DNA from: Pelagerythrobacter marinus
GTDB taxonomy: Bacteria; Pseudomonadota; Alphaproteobacteria; Sphingomonadales; Sphingomonadaceae
Direction of reading: 5' to 3'
Length of the DNA: 64,000 nucleotides
NCBI RefSeq assembly: GCF_009827515.1
Contig: NZ_WTYO01000001.1
Span: forward strand, 1 to 64,000
The position numbers were made by a program, and so were the translations under genes. Shown piece after piece: positions 7,648-16,327 of this stretch (position 1 is its first letter; each line of letters starts with the position of its first letter). The notes beneath the pieces are model-generated. The model had not been told where the DNA came from, did not search any database, and was given only the letters and a program-made list of their open reading frames with translations.

Positions 7648-9186
7648 TCAGTACTCTTCCGGCTCCTCCGGCGTTTCGCGGCGGAAATCGCGCCCTGCGT
7701 TGCGTTCCCCGCGCGCGAGCTTGAAGACCACGCCCGACAGCAGCGTCAGCGCGAGCAGGTTGGGCAGGACCATCGTCGCGTTCGAGATGTCGCCCAGCCG
7801 CCAGACCAGCTGCGAAGGCTGGGTCGCGCCGATGAAGATGGCCACGCACCAGATCACGCGCCAGCCGATGTGCAGCGCCTTCTCCCCGCCGCGGGTCGAG
7901 CCCGGGAACCGGTCGTAGATGAAGGTGATCGCGCGCTCGCCGTAATACGACCAGGTCAGCAGGGTCGTGAAGACGAACAGGATCAGCGCCGTGCTGGCCA
8001 CCAGCGTGCCCAGCGGGATCGAGGCGATTTCGAACGGGAAGGCCGCGGCGAAGGCGCCCGAGGTGGTGACGAAGCCCGACATGGCCGTCGTCCCCAGGTC
8101 CGACTGCCAGACGTGATCGACCGGCTGGCCCTGGTAGGTGAAGTCGCCCTGGACGGTCAGGATCACCAGCGCCGTCATCGTGCAGATCACGATCGTGTCG
8201 ATGAACGTGCCCAGCATGGCCATGCGGCCCTGCTGTTCCGGGTCGTCGGTCTGGGCCACGGCGTGGGCGATCGGGGTCGAGCCCTGGCCCGCCTCGTTCG
8301 AGAACAGCCCGCGGGCCACGCCGGCGCGGATCGCCAGGATGATCGCGGCCCCGGCGAAACCGCCGCTGGCGCTCTGGAAATTGAACGCGCCGGCGAAGAT
8401 CCGGCCGAACGTCTCGGGCAGGTCGCCGAAGTTCAGGATCAGCGCGGTGATCGCCATGACCAGGTAGGTGGCGGCCATGAAGGGCACGATCTTTTCCGCC
8501 ACGCTGCCGATCGACTTGATGCCGCCGATGATCACCACGAACACCGCGATCGCGACGATCAGGCCGCCCAGCCAGCGTTCGAAGCCGAACAGTTCGTTGA
8601 GGCCGCTGGCGACCTCGTTCGCCTGGATCGAGTTGCCCGTCACCAGCGCAGAGAACAGCGTGCCGAGGCAGAAGACGATCGCCAGCCAGGTCCACTTGGG
8701 GCCGAGGCCGAGCATGATGTAGCTCATCGGGCCGCCGCGCTGGACCCCGTCGGACGTCGTCTCGCGGTAACGGATGGCGAGGCTGCCCTCGGCGAAGGCG
8801 AGCGCCATGCCGAACAGCGCCGTGACCCACATCCAGAACACCGCGCCCGGCCCGCCGAGCGCGATCGCGGTGGCGACGCCGGCCAGGTTGCCGGTGCCGA
8901 CCTGGCCCGAAAGCGCGGTGGAAAGCGCGGCGAAGGGGCTGATCTCGCCCGAACCGGACCCCTTGCGGCCAGCAAAAAGGCCGCGAATCGCGGCCCCCAG
9001 CTTGACGATCGGATAGAAACGCAGGCCGACCATGATCCACAGGCCGATGCCCAGCAGGATCACGGCCAGCGGCGGGATGGGAATCAGCTGTTCCCCGTTC
9101 CACGTGCCGCCCCAGATGAAGTCGGAAACATTGGTGACCGGTTGCACCAGTCGTTCGCCCAGCGTGGATGCCTGGCCCGTTGCCAT
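7648..9186 (-). CDS. Amino-acid:Na+ symporter, AGCS family
   Basis: A 512-residue inner-membrane transporter of the alanine/glycine:cation symporter family, normally with 10-12 membrane helices and 450-550 residues. The family signature is present around GQVGTGNLAGVATAIALGGP and GAVFWMWVTALFGMA; further on are RAGVARGLFSNEAGQGSTP and F-A-A-A-F-P-F-E-I, also characteristic. Substrate is probably alanine or glycine with sodium. ATG 9186 (MATGQASTLGE) is used because upstream extensions do not resemble the family. The gene is monocistronic and convergent with the small-protein gene at 7414. Confidence 0.93.
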   Translation of the reverse strand: MATGQASTLGERLVQPVTNVSDFIWGGTWNGEQLIPIPPLAVILLGIGLWIMVGLRFYPIVKLGAAIRGLFAGRKGSGSGEISPFAALSTALSGQVGTGNLAGVATAIALGGPGAVFWMWVTALFGMALAFAEGSLAIRYRETTSDGVQRGGPMSYIMLGLGPKWTWLAIVFCLGTLFSALVTGNSIQANEVASGLNELFGFERWLGGLIVAIAVFVVIIGGIKSIGSVAEKIVPFMAATYLVMAITALILNFGDLPETFGRIFAGAFNFQSASGGFAGAAIILAIRAGVARGLFSNEAGQGSTPIAHAVAQTDDPEQQGRMAMLGTFIDTIVICTMTALVILTVQGDFTYQGQPVDHVWQSDLGTTAMSGFVTTSGAFAAAFPFEIASIPLGTLVASTALILFVFTTLLTWSYYGERAITFIYDRFPGSTRGGEKALHIGWRVIWCVAIFIGATQPSQLVWRLGDISNATMVLPNLLALTLLSGVVFKLARGERNAGRDFRRETPEEPEEY

Positions 9187-9446
9187 TCGCGATATTCCCC
9201 CTAGATCCGTCAACTTGGAATAACCGGGCACGCTAGTAGCGCGCGGCACGCAAGACCAGCCCCAAGTTTCGTTTGCAACCGCCCGCGCGCATTTTCCTGT
9301 GCCTTGCTTTTGCCCGGCGCGCGGCCTAAATGCGGCGATGCTTTCCGACATCGGAGCCCACGACAGCCCCTCCCGGACTTGAACCGGGGCGGCGATGGCC
9401 CCATCCCGGAAGGCACGACAGGTTTTGCAACGGGATACGAGCACAG

Positions 9447-9641
9447 ATGGCCAAGACGACCCCCGGTGAATTCATCCGCCAGGTCCGCAGCGAAGGCAGC
9501 AAGGTCGTGTGGCCGACTCGCGAGGAGACGGTCCGCACCGCGATCTTCGTGGGCATCATGGTCGTGCTCCTGTCGCTCTTCTTCCTCGGGATCGATTCGG
9601 CTTTCGGCGCAGTCGTGCGCTGGCTGCTGACGCTGGCTTGA
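9447..9641 (+). CDS. secE: Preprotein translocase subunit SecE
   Basis: A 64-residue short-form SecE, the clamp subunit of the SecYEG protein-export channel. The amphipathic helix G-E-F-I-R-Q-V-R-S-E-G-S-K-V-V-W-P-T-R is the conserved SecE signature, followed by one membrane helix (residues 31-58) and a short tail. It is followed by nusG after 70 bases, the classical bacterial order, and then by rplK and rplA, so it is the head of the transcription/translation operon. Confidence 0.96.
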   Translation: MAKTTPGEFIRQVRSEGSKVVWPTREETVRTAIFVGIMVVLLSLFFLGIDSAFGAVVRWLLTLA

Positions 9642-9646
9642 TACCG

Positions 9647-9680
9647 GGACCTGATACTGGGGCCGACACGGACCTGATAC
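9647..9680 (+). repeat. Short direct repeat between secE and nusG
   Basis: GGACCTGATAC occurs at 9647-9657 and again at 9670-9680, and a third TGATAC overlaps the secE stop codon at 9639. The copies are 13 and 23 bases apart. No function can be assigned. Confidence 0.6.
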
Positions 9681-9711
9681 GGGCACAACACGACTGGACT
9701 TAAGGATCACA

Positions 9712-10248
9712 ATGGCTCGCTGGTACATCATTCACGCCTATTCCGGCTTCGAGAACAAGGTGCGCGATGCGATCATCGCCGAGGCCGAGCGGCTGGGCCT
9801 GTCCGAGGCGGTCGAGGAAGTGCAGGTCCCGACCGAGACGGTGACCGAGCTGAAGCGCGGCAAGAAGGTCCAGGTCGAACGCAAGTTCATGCCCGGCTAC
9901 GTCCTCGCCAAGCTGAAGATGACCGACGATGTCTATCACCTGGTCAAGAACACCCCGAAGGTGACCGGATTCCTCGGCTCGAACAACAAGCCGCAGCCGA
10001 TTTCGGAGAAAGAGGCCGCGCGCTATTTCGGCGGGGTCGAGGAAGCCAAGTCCGCGCCCAAGCGCGACATCAGCGTCGATTACGAGATCGGCGACCAGGT
10101 CAAGGTGCTCGACGGCCCCTTCGCCAGCTTCAACGGCGTGGTGGAAGAGCTCGATTTCGACAAGCAGAAGGTCAAGGTCAGCGTCTCGATCTTCGGCCGC
10201 GCCACTCCGGTGGAACTCGATTTCGAACAGGTCGAACTGGTCAAGTGA
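9712..10248 (+). CDS. nusG: Transcription termination/antitermination protein NusG
   Basis: A 178-residue elongation factor that binds RNA polymerase and couples it to Rho or the ribosome. The NGN domain (about 1-120) starts W-Y-I-I-H-A-Y-S-G-F-E and includes the loop V-T-E-L-K-R-G-K-K-V-Q-V-E-R-K-F-M-P-G-Y. The KOW domain (about 125-178) has the usual VKVLDGPFASFNGVVEELD. Length is normal. AAGGAT lies a few bases ahead of the start. It sits between secE and rplK as in most bacteria. Confidence 0.97.
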   Translation: MARWYIIHAYSGFENKVRDAIIAEAERLGLSEAVEEVQVPTETVTELKRGKKVQVERKFMPGYVLAKLKMTDDVYHLVKNTPKVTGFLGSNNKPQPISEKEAARYFGGVEEAKSAPKRDISVDYEIGDQVKVLDGPFASFNGVVEELDFDKQKVKVSVSIFGRATPVELDFEQVELVK

Positions 10249-10290
10249 CCGGGCGCGGGGCTGCCCCCGCGCCGGCCATGCATCGATGAG

Positions 10291-10319
10291 TTGAATTTCG
10301 AAGCGTTTGCGCCTATCGG
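10291..10319 (+). promoter_or_regulatory. Candidate promoter ahead of rplK
   Basis: TTGAAT (10291-10296) and TATCGG (10314-10319) are 17 bases apart within the 218-base gap between nusG and rplK. The -10 element is a weak match. The long leader that follows would be suitable for L1 autoregulation, but I cannot define the binding structure by eye. Confidence 0.35.
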
Positions 10320-10466
10320 CGCGCCTTCCCGCCCGTCCCGATTCCCCGGGGCAGGGGGAAATCCGTGCGGAAGGCCTGCATTTTCCAGCAAGCTGGGCAG
10401 GCTGTCTGACCGCTTACCATGAGCTTCGGCCCCGGGCCGGGGCGACAGTGAGAAAGGAGGCCATAC

Positions 10467-10898
10467 GTGGCCAAGAAAATCGACGGCTATATCAAGCTGC
10501 AGGTGCCGGCTGGCGTTGCCAACCCCAGCCCGCCGATCGGCCCCGCGCTGGGTCAGCGCGGCGTCAACATCATGGAATTCTGCAAGGCGTTCAACGCCGC
10601 GACGCAGGATCTCGAAAAGAACATGCCGATCCCGACCATCATCACGGTCTATGCGGATCGCTCGTTCAGCTTCGTCACCAAGACTCCGCCCGCCAGCTTC
10701 CTGATCAAGCGCGCGGCCAAGCTCAAGTCGGGTTCGAAGGAGCCGGGCAAGGTCTCGGCCGGCACGATCAAGCGCTCGCAGCTGGCGGAGATCGCCGAAA
10801 CGAAGATGAAGGACCTGAACGCGAACGACATCGATCAGGCGACCAAGATCATCGAAGGCTCCGCGCGTTCGATGGGCCTCGAAGTGGTGGAGGGCTGA
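10467..10898 (+). CDS. rplK: 50S ribosomal protein L11
   Basis: A 143-residue protein of the GTPase-associated centre of the large ribosomal subunit. It shows the N-terminal domain [21 protein letters not shown] with [12 protein letters not shown], and the RNA-binding C-terminal domain ending [10 protein letters not shown]. The start is a GTG (10467) with a very strong GAAAGGAGG ribosome site. It is followed after four bases by rplA. Confidence 0.97.
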   Translation: MAKKIDGYIKLQVPAGVANPSPPIGPALGQRGVNIMEFCKAFNAATQDLEKNMPIPTIITVYADRSFSFVTKTPPASFLIKRAAKLKSGSKEPGKVSAGTIKRSQLAEIAETKMKDLNANDIDQATKIIEGSARSMGLEVVEG

Positions 10899-10902
10899 TC
10901 CG

Positions 10903-11598
10903 ATGGCAAAGCTGACCAAGAAGCAGAAGACGCTGGCCGAACTCGATTCGGAAAAGCTCTACGGCGTCGACGAGGCGCTGGCCACGCTGCGCCAGTTCGC
11001 CAGCAAGAAGTTCGACGAAACGGTCGAAGTCGCGATGAACCTGGGTGTCGATCCGCGCCACGCGGACCAGATGGTGCGCGGCATGGTCTCGCTGCCTTCG
11101 GGCACGGGCAAGGACGTCAAGGTCGCGGTCTTCGCGCGCGGCGACAATGCCGAGAAGGCGACCGCCGCCGGGGCCGACAAGGTCGGTGCCGAGGACCTGA
11201 TGGAAGACATGCAGAACGGCAACCTCGACTATGACCGCGTGATCGCCACGCCGGACATGATGGGCGTCGTCGGCCGTCTCGGCAAGATCCTGGGCCCCAA
11301 GGGCCTGATGCCGAACCCGAAGCTGGGCACCGTCACCCCGAACGTGGAACAGGCCGTGAAGGACGCCAAGGGCGGCCAGGTCGAATTCCGCGTCGAGAAG
11401 CAGGGCATCATCCATAGCGGCATCGGCAAGCTGTCGTTCAACGACGAGGACCTGAAGAAGAACTTCAAGGCGCTGACCGACGCGGTCGTGAAGGCCAAGC
11501 CGAGCGGCGCCAAGGGCAAGTACGTGCGCAAGGTCTCGCTGACCAGCACGATGGGCCCGGGCCTCAAGCTCGACCTGGGCGAAGTCGAAGGCGCCTGA
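10903..11598 (+). CDS. rplA: 50S ribosomal protein L1
   Basis: A 231-residue protein of the L1 stalk of the ribosome and, in other bacteria, the translational repressor of the L11-L1 operon. The signature region [18 protein letters not shown] is intact, together with [10 protein letters not shown] and the C-terminal [17 protein letters not shown]. Length is usual. It is the last gene of the block before a strong terminator. Confidence 0.97.
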   Translation: MAKLTKKQKTLAELDSEKLYGVDEALATLRQFASKKFDETVEVAMNLGVDPRHADQMVRGMVSLPSGTGKDVKVAVFARGDNAEKATAAGADKVGAEDLMEDMQNGNLDYDRVIATPDMMGVVGRLGKILGPKGLMPNPKLGTVTPNVEQAVKDAKGGQVEFRVEKQGIIHSGIGKLSFNDEDLKKNFKALTDAVVKAKPSGAKGKYVRKVSLTSTMGPGLKLDLGEVEGA

Positions 11599-11621
11599 TC
11601 CTTCGCACTGCCACGCAAAAG

Positions 11622-11655
11622 GGGCCGGGAAGAGGATATCTTCCCGGCCCTTTTT
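11622..11655 (+). terminator. Strong rho-independent terminator after rplA
   Basis: A perfect 12-base stem, GGGCCGGGAAGA (11622-11633) with TCTTCCCGGCCC (11639-11650), a five-base loop and then TTTTT. It ends the secE-nusG-rplK-rplA unit, so rplJL and rpoB are not co-transcribed here. Confidence 0.92.
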
Positions 11656-11766
11656 CGTTCGGGCGGGGCCGTTCGCGTTCGCGCCGGGCGCCGCCCGGCC
11701 GGCCGGGGCGGAAAGATTGCCCCGCTCGCGCGTTGCCCGGGGGAAGAGCTTTCAAGGAGCAAACCC

Positions 11767-11946
11767 ATGGGTAATTTCTGGGCCGTTGCCCTCGTCGCGG
11801 GCCCGATCCTTCTCCTCGCCGTGGCGATCTACGTCTGGGCGCGGAACCGCCAGGCGAGCCGCGGCACGGTCGCCCGGTCCGAACGCGGCGCGCGCGAACT
11901 GCGCGACGACCTGGAGGACAAGCAGGACCGGACGGTCGATCTCTAG
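11767..11946 (+). CDS. Small single-pass membrane protein
   Basis: A 59-residue protein with one predicted membrane helix (residues 4-25, [18 protein letters not shown]) followed by a charged cytoplasmic tail rich in Arg, Glu and Asp. An AAGGAG ribosome site ends six bases upstream. It follows the rplA terminator and stands alone, so it has its own promoter somewhere in 11656-11750. The type of protein is common in sphingomonads but I know no function. Confidence 0.7.
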   Translation: MGNFWAVALVAGPILLLAVAIYVWARNRQASRGTVARSERGARELRDDLEDKQDRTVDL

Positions 11947-11982
11947 CCGCGGCGCCGACGCCCGGCCCCGGGCAGGCGCGCG

Positions 11983-12894
11983 CTAGCGCTTGAGCAGGCG
12001 CCGCGCGCCCGACAGCGCGCCGCTGCGCCGGGCGAGCGCCCTGGCCCGCGCGACCGAGCCGTCGAACGCCTCGAGCGCGCCCAGCAGCAGGCGGTTGGAA
12101 GCCTGCCGGCGCAGGAGCAGGAAGCTCGCGGCTTCCACCGAGGCAGTGCCGAACAGCGCCTTGTGCGCGCCTTCCCCCTCGGTGAAATCGAAATAGGCGA
12201 AGCGTTCCTCGGCGAAGAGCCGTTCGAGCGCGGCGAGCTGCAGCACGGTGCCGGGCGAAAGCGGCGCGTCGGCCGGGTCGTAGCCGAGCCAGGCATAGAC
12301 CAGCGTGCGCCCCTCGACCGGCAGGCACAGGTAGCTCGACGGGCGGCCGGCGCGATGGAGCAGGAAGCAGCGCAGCCGGTCCTCGCCCGCCGCGGCGCGC
12401 AGCGCGGCCAGGCGATCGGCATCTTCGGGCAGCCCGGCGTCGAGATGGCGGCCCTGGTACGTCTTGCGCGAGAGCGGCAGCGCGGCGGCGATGAACCGGT
12501 CGAACCCGTCGGCCCCGCGATATTCGCGCAGGTCCAGCGTGCCGCCGTCGTCCGCCGCGAACTTGCGCAGCTTGCGCCGCAGGGTGGAACGCGTCTTGCC
12601 CGAGAAACGGGCCATGTAGTGATCGAACCCGCCCTCCATCGCGATGTAGTGCCGCCGGTAATGCTGCACGCCGCCCGGGATCATGTCGCCATGGGCCGCG
12701 ATCGTGCCCGCGACCGTCGCCGCCGGGGCCGAGAGGACGCGGTAGCCGTCGGCGTCGTCCGCCAGCGGGGGCAGGGGCGCCGCCTCGCCCGCGACGAGCT
12801 GGTCCAGTCGGTGGCCGACCACCATCAGCCGCCGCGGCACGGCCAGCAGCTGGCGCGAACCGACGACGAAGCGCACCGGGGTCTCGCGCAGCAT
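11983..12894 (-). CDS. GNAT-family N-acetyltransferase of the BioF2/CelD type
   Basis: A 303-residue protein with the Acetyltransf_6 (CelD/BcsL-like) layout. A basic segment F-S-G-K-T-R-S-T-L-R-R-K-L-R-K-F (about 95-115) precedes the acyltransferase core, with RPSSYLCLPVEGRTLVYAWL, and ends in YFDFTEGEGAHKALFGT and a basic tail. Members of this family are often encoded with polysaccharide genes. Its ATG overlaps the TGA of the upstream deacetylase gene by one base (TGATG), so the two are translationally coupled, suggesting that the pair modifies a surface polysaccharide or peptidoglycan. Substrate is unknown. Confidence 0.8.
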   Translation of the reverse strand: MLRETPVRFVVGSRQLLAVPRRLMVVGHRLDQLVAGEAAPLPPLADDADGYRVLSAPAATVAGTIAAHGDMIPGGVQHYRRHYIAMEGGFDHYMARFSGKTRSTLRRKLRKFAADDGGTLDLREYRGADGFDRFIAAALPLSRKTYQGRHLDAGLPEDADRLAALRAAAGEDRLRCFLLHRAGRPSSYLCLPVEGRTLVYAWLGYDPADAPLSPGTVLQLAALERLFAEERFAYFDFTEGEGAHKALFGTASVEAASFLLLRRQASNRLLLGALEAFDGSVARARALARRSGALSGARRLLKR

Positions 12895-13853
12895 CAGCGC
12901 GCGCCGTAAAGCCGGTTGGACACGAACTGTTCGGCCAGGCGCAGCCCCTCGCGCAGCCCGGCCGCGGGCAGGACGGGGCGCGGTTCCTGACGGGAGGAGG
13001 GGCGCGGCGGGTGGCTGGCGTAAGTGCCGCTTTCGACCCCCTCCATCGCGGCGATCCCGCGGCACAGGCGTTCGAAACGGTGGCGCACGACCCGGTTGAC
13101 CCGCGCCCGCGCGCGGCACAGCAACTCGAAACTGTGCGAGACCATGGTGAAGCTCGACAGGCCGTGGTCGCGCGCGTGGCGGATCGCGGCGAGCATCTCG
13201 CGCGCGGAGATCGCGGTCACCTGGGCATGGCGCAGGCCGCCGCCGAACGTGCGGATGCAACCCACCGGAACTTCCGTCACCCCGCAATGGCGCACCGGGC
13301 GGCGATCGTCGCGGCCGAGCGAGATCCGGCAGGCCCCGCCCGCGATCCCGGGCGTGTGGCTGCTGTCGTAGTGCAGGCCAAGGTGGGCAAGCGCGCGCAG
13401 GGTATCGTCGTTGGCGCCGTAATTGCCGGCGCGAAAGGCGACCGGCGCCGGCGCTCCCGCGGCGACCAGCACGCCGCGCGCCCAGTCGAGGATCGCGCAT
13501 TGCCGTTCGAACGGGAAATCGGCGATGTTCTGCCCGGTCGCGCCGAAGCGATTGTTCGCGCCCGCGAGCGCGAGCCATTCGGTGTGGCAGTGGAGCTGGA
13601 CCTCGTGCCCGGCCGCGACGATCGGGCCGACGATGTCGGATATCGCCTCCTGCCCCCAGAGGAGCGCGGGCATCGGGTCGACGAAGAACACCCCCTTCAG
13701 CCCGTGGCGGTCCATCAGGGCCATCTTGTAGAACAGGCCGGCCGGGCCCGAGGGCGTTTCGCAGGCGATCGAGCGCGCGAAGTTCTCCGCCCGCCCGCGC
13801 GCGGCCAGGCTGGCGGCATATTCGGTGTCGATCGTGATGAAAACCGCGGTCAT
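12894..13853 (-). CDS. Polysaccharide deacetylase family protein
   Basis: A 319-residue protein of the carbohydrate esterase 4/NodB-like fold. The N-terminus starts T-A-V-F-I-T-I-D-T-E-Y with the motif-1 aspartates, then G-H-E-V-Q-L-H-C-H-T-E-W carrying the metal-binding histidines, then VAFRAGNYGANDDTLRALA, a typical motif 3/4 region. No signal peptide is visible, so it may act in the cytoplasm on a lipid-linked precursor. It is translationally coupled to the GNAT gene. A CtrA-like sequence lies about 25 bases upstream (13876-13892). Acting as a deacetylase is a family-level inference. Confidence 0.83.
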   Translation of the reverse strand: MTAVFITIDTEYAASLAARGRAENFARSIACETPSGPAGLFYKMALMDRHGLKGVFFVDPMPALLWGQEAISDIVGPIVAAGHEVQLHCHTEWLALAGANNRFGATGQNIADFPFERQCAILDWARGVLVAAGAPAPVAFRAGNYGANDDTLRALAHLGLHYDSSHTPGIAGGACRISLGRDDRRPVRHCGVTEVPVGCIRTFGGGLRHAQVTAISAREMLAAIRHARDHGLSSFTMVSHSFELLCRARARVNRVVRHRFERLCRGIAAMEGVESGTYASHPPRPSSRQEPRPVLPAAGLREGLRLAEQFVSNRLYGAR

Positions 13854-13875
13854 GCGCGGCGCAATAGGGGATCGG

Positions 13876-13892
13876 GGTTAAAACGCGGTTAG
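13876..13892 (-). promoter_or_regulatory. Candidate CtrA-binding site
   Basis: On the minus strand the sequence reads CTAA-CCGCGTT-TTAACC, one base off the alphaproteobacterial CtrA consensus TTAA-N7-TTAAC. It overlaps the stop codon of the cinA-like gene and stands about 23 bases ahead of the deacetylase start. Confidence 0.4.
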
Positions 13893-14644
13893 ATGCCGCC
13901 CGGGGTGAAATCGAAGCCCAGTTCGCCCAGCCCTTCGCACAGCGTGTGCAGGCAGCTTTGCAGCGCGTCGGCGTCGGTCGAACGGATCACGAAGTTCGCC
14001 CCGACCCGCCCTTCGCGAAAGAAGGGGTAGCTGCCGATCTGGCAGTTCTCGTGCGCCTTCTCGACCTCGCGCAGAAGCACGGCGACTTCGCTTTCGGGGA
14101 TATAGCCGCCGACCGTCTCGCTCAGCAGCGGGGCCCCGCCTTCCAGCGTCCCGGTCAGCGAATCGAGCATCTGCGCGGCGATGTGCGGCACGCCCGCCAT
14201 CATGCGGATATTGCCGATCGCGATGCCCGGCGCGCCCGACATGCGGTTGGGGATCAGCTCCGCCCCTTCGGGCACCCGCGCCATGCGCAGCCGCCCTTCG
14301 GTCAGCCCGCCCTTGTCGGCGTAATAGCGTTCGAGGATCGCGCGCGCCTGGGGGTGGATCACGACCGGCACGCCCAGCGCGGCGGCGATCGCATCGACGG
14401 TGATGTCGTCGTGCGTCGGGCCGATCCCGCCGGTGGTGAACAGGTAATCGTTCGCCGTGCGCAGGGCATCGACCGCCTCGACGATCCGTTCGATCACGTC
14501 GGGCACGACGCGCACCTCGGCCAGACGAATGCCCTGGACCTGCAGCCACGAGGCGACTTGCGCGATATTGCGGTCGTGGGTGCGGCCCGAGAGGATCTCG
14601 TCGCCGATCACGACCAGCCCGGCGGTATAGATGCGCTCGCTCAT
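13889..14644 (-). CDS. Competence/damage-inducible CinA-like molybdopterin-binding protein
   Basis: A 251-residue protein of the MoCF/CinA N-terminal family, whose members bind a nucleotide or molybdopterin-like ligand and include ADP-ribose pyrophosphatases. It begins YTAGLVVIGDEILSGRTHDR and has the motif D-Y-L-F-T-T-G-G-I-G-P-T-H-D-D-I-T. The nicotinamide-nucleotide amidase domain of full-length CinA is absent, giving the short form common in alphaproteobacteria. The start at 14644 follows the family N-terminus; a 31-residue extension upstream would be arginine-rich and unlike the family. Confidence 0.88.
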   Translation of the reverse strand: MSERIYTAGLVVIGDEILSGRTHDRNIAQVASWLQVQGIRLAEVRVVPDVIERIVEAVDALRTANDYLFTTGGIGPTHDDITVDAIAAALGVPVVIHPQARAILERYYADKGGLTEGRLRMARVPEGAELIPNRMSGAPGIAIGNIRMMAGVPHIAAQMLDSLTGTLEGGAPLLSETVGGYIPESEVAVLLREVEKAHENCQIGSYPFFREGRVGANFVIRSTDADALQSCLHTLCEGLGELGFDFTPGGI

Positions 14645-14702
14645 GGCCCGCGGGGGTATTCGATTGCCCGTCGCTGTGCCAGCCCCAAGGGCACCGCGCG
14701 GC

Positions 14703-16217
14703 CTATTCGGCCGCCTCCAGCTGCCGTTCGCGCGCACCGGCCAGGTCGTCCCCCGCGCGGCCGAAGGCGATGATCCCGTCGTCCACCGGGTCCTGCGCCA
14801 TGCGCTTGCGGTCGGTGACGTATTCCTGGTTCAGCCGCCACGGATAGGCGACCGCGTTGCGCGGCATGATGTGTTTCGAACGCTGGATATAGCCGGAAGA
14901 GAAATCGAAGATGTCGTCTTCCTCCAGCGCGGCCTCGTCCGCGGCGGTCAGCACCGGCACCGCGACATCGGCCCCGCGCCGCTCCATCTCGTTCAGCAGG
15001 CGGCAGACATATTCGGAATTGAGGTCCGCCCGCAGCGTCCAGCTGGCGTTGAGATAACCGAACACCACCGCCAGGTTGGGCAGGTTCGAGAACATGCATC
15101 CCTTGTAATAGAACCGCTGCGCGAAATCGACCGGCGCGCCGTCCTGGCTGAAGGCGATCTTGCCCGCGATCGCCAGGCGCAGGCCGGTCGCGGTCACGAC
15201 CACGTCGGCCGGCAGGACTTCGCCGTCTTCCAGTTCCACCCCGCCTTTCACGAAGCGCGCGATGCGGCCCGTCCGGATCGCCGCATCGCCGCGCTTCATC
15301 GCTTCGAACAGGTCGTTGTCGGGCACCAGGCACAGCCGCTGGTCCCACGGATTATAGGGCGGGGTGAAGTCGGCGGGGTCGTAGGGCGCATCGCCGAAGA
15401 CCTTGTCGATCCGCTTGTGCAGGAACTGCTTGACCTTCTCGGGCCGCGTGCGCGCGCGGCGAAAGCCGATGTCCTGCATCTTGATGTTCTTCCACCGCGT
15501 GATGCGATAGGCCAGCTCTTCGGGCAGGATTCTGCGAAGGAAATTGGCGACCGCGTCCTTCGCCGGGCGCGAGAACATCCAGGTCGGCGTGCGCTGCAGC
15601 ATCGTGACGTGCCCCGCGCGCTTCGCCATCGCCGGGACCAGCGTGACCGCGGTCGCGCCCGATCCGATCACGACCACGCGCTTGCCATCGTAATCGAGAT
15701 CGTCGGGCCAGAACTGGGGATGGACCACCCGGCCCTCGAACTCGCCGAAATCGAACCCGGGATCGTAAGGCTGGTCGTAATCGTAATAGCCCGAACCGAG
15801 GTAGAGGAAGCGCGCCGTCATCCGCGTGGTCGTGCCGTCGTCGAGCGCGATCTCGACGTGCCAGCGCGCCTCGTCCCCGCGCCAGTCGGCGGCGACGACG
15901 CGGTGGCCGAAGCGGATGTGTTCGCGAATGCCGCGCTCGTCCACGATCCGGTTCAGGTAATCGAGGATCGCCGGGGCATCGGCGATCGATTTCTCGTGCT
16001 TCCACGGTTCGAAGTTGAAGCCCAGCGTGTGCATGTCGCTGTCGGAGCGGATGCCGGGGTAGCGGAACAGGTCCCAGGTGCCGCCGAGGTTCGCGCGCCG
16101 CTCGACGATCGCGTAGCTGCGCTGCGGACAGTGCATTTCCAGGTGCGCGGCCATGCCGATGCCGGAGATTCCGGCACCGACGATCAGGACCTCGTGGTCC
16201 GGCGGTGTTGCTAGCAT
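14703..16217 (-). CDS. Flavin-containing monooxygenase, Baeyer-Villiger type
   Basis: A 504-residue FAD/NADPH enzyme that inserts oxygen into ketones or other carbonyl compounds. The FAD motif GAGISG is at 14-19, NADPH motif GSGATA in the middle, and between them the Baeyer-Villiger fingerprint F-E-G-R-V-V-H-P-Q-F-W-P, matching FxGxxxHxxxW. F-R-Y-P-G-I-R-S-D-S-D is also typical. No transmembrane segment. ATG 16217 is preceded by GAGAGAGG; an in-frame ATG at 16283 would add a basic extension. It is monocistronic and divergent from the TonB receptor gene at 16328. Substrate cannot be told from sequence. Confidence 0.9.
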   Translation of the reverse strand: MLATPPDHEVLIVGAGISGIGMAAHLEMHCPQRSYAIVERRANLGGTWDLFRYPGIRSDSDMHTLGFNFEPWKHEKSIADAPAILDYLNRIVDERGIREHIRFGHRVVAADWRGDEARWHVEIALDDGTTTRMTARFLYLGSGYYDYDQPYDPGFDFGEFEGRVVHPQFWPDDLDYDGKRVVVIGSGATAVTLVPAMAKRAGHVTMLQRTPTWMFSRPAKDAVANFLRRILPEELAYRITRWKNIKMQDIGFRRARTRPEKVKQFLHKRIDKVFGDAPYDPADFTPPYNPWDQRLCLVPDNDLFEAMKRGDAAIRTGRIARFVKGGVELEDGEVLPADVVVTATGLRLAIAGKIAFSQDGAPVDFAQRFYYKGCMFSNLPNLAVVFGYLNASWTLRADLNSEYVCRLLNEMERRGADVAVPVLTAADEAALEEDDIFDFSSGYIQRSKHIMPRNAVAYPWRLNQEYVTDRKRMAQDPVDDGIIAFGRAGDDLAGARERQLEAAE

Positions 16218-16327
16218 GGCATCCTCTCTCCTCTTGACGCGAACGTAAATCATCCCGTCGCGATTGGCGAGTCCCGATGGCAATTTGAAACTGACTGGGC
16301 CCGCGCGATCGGCTAGGGGCCCGCCCC

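Noticed and set aside
9372-9388. CCCGG-TTCAAGT-CCGGG on the minus strand looks like a tRNA T arm upstream of secE
   Set aside because: No matching acceptor, D or anticodon arm can be built around it within tRNA length; treated as a chance hairpin or very old tRNA remnant.
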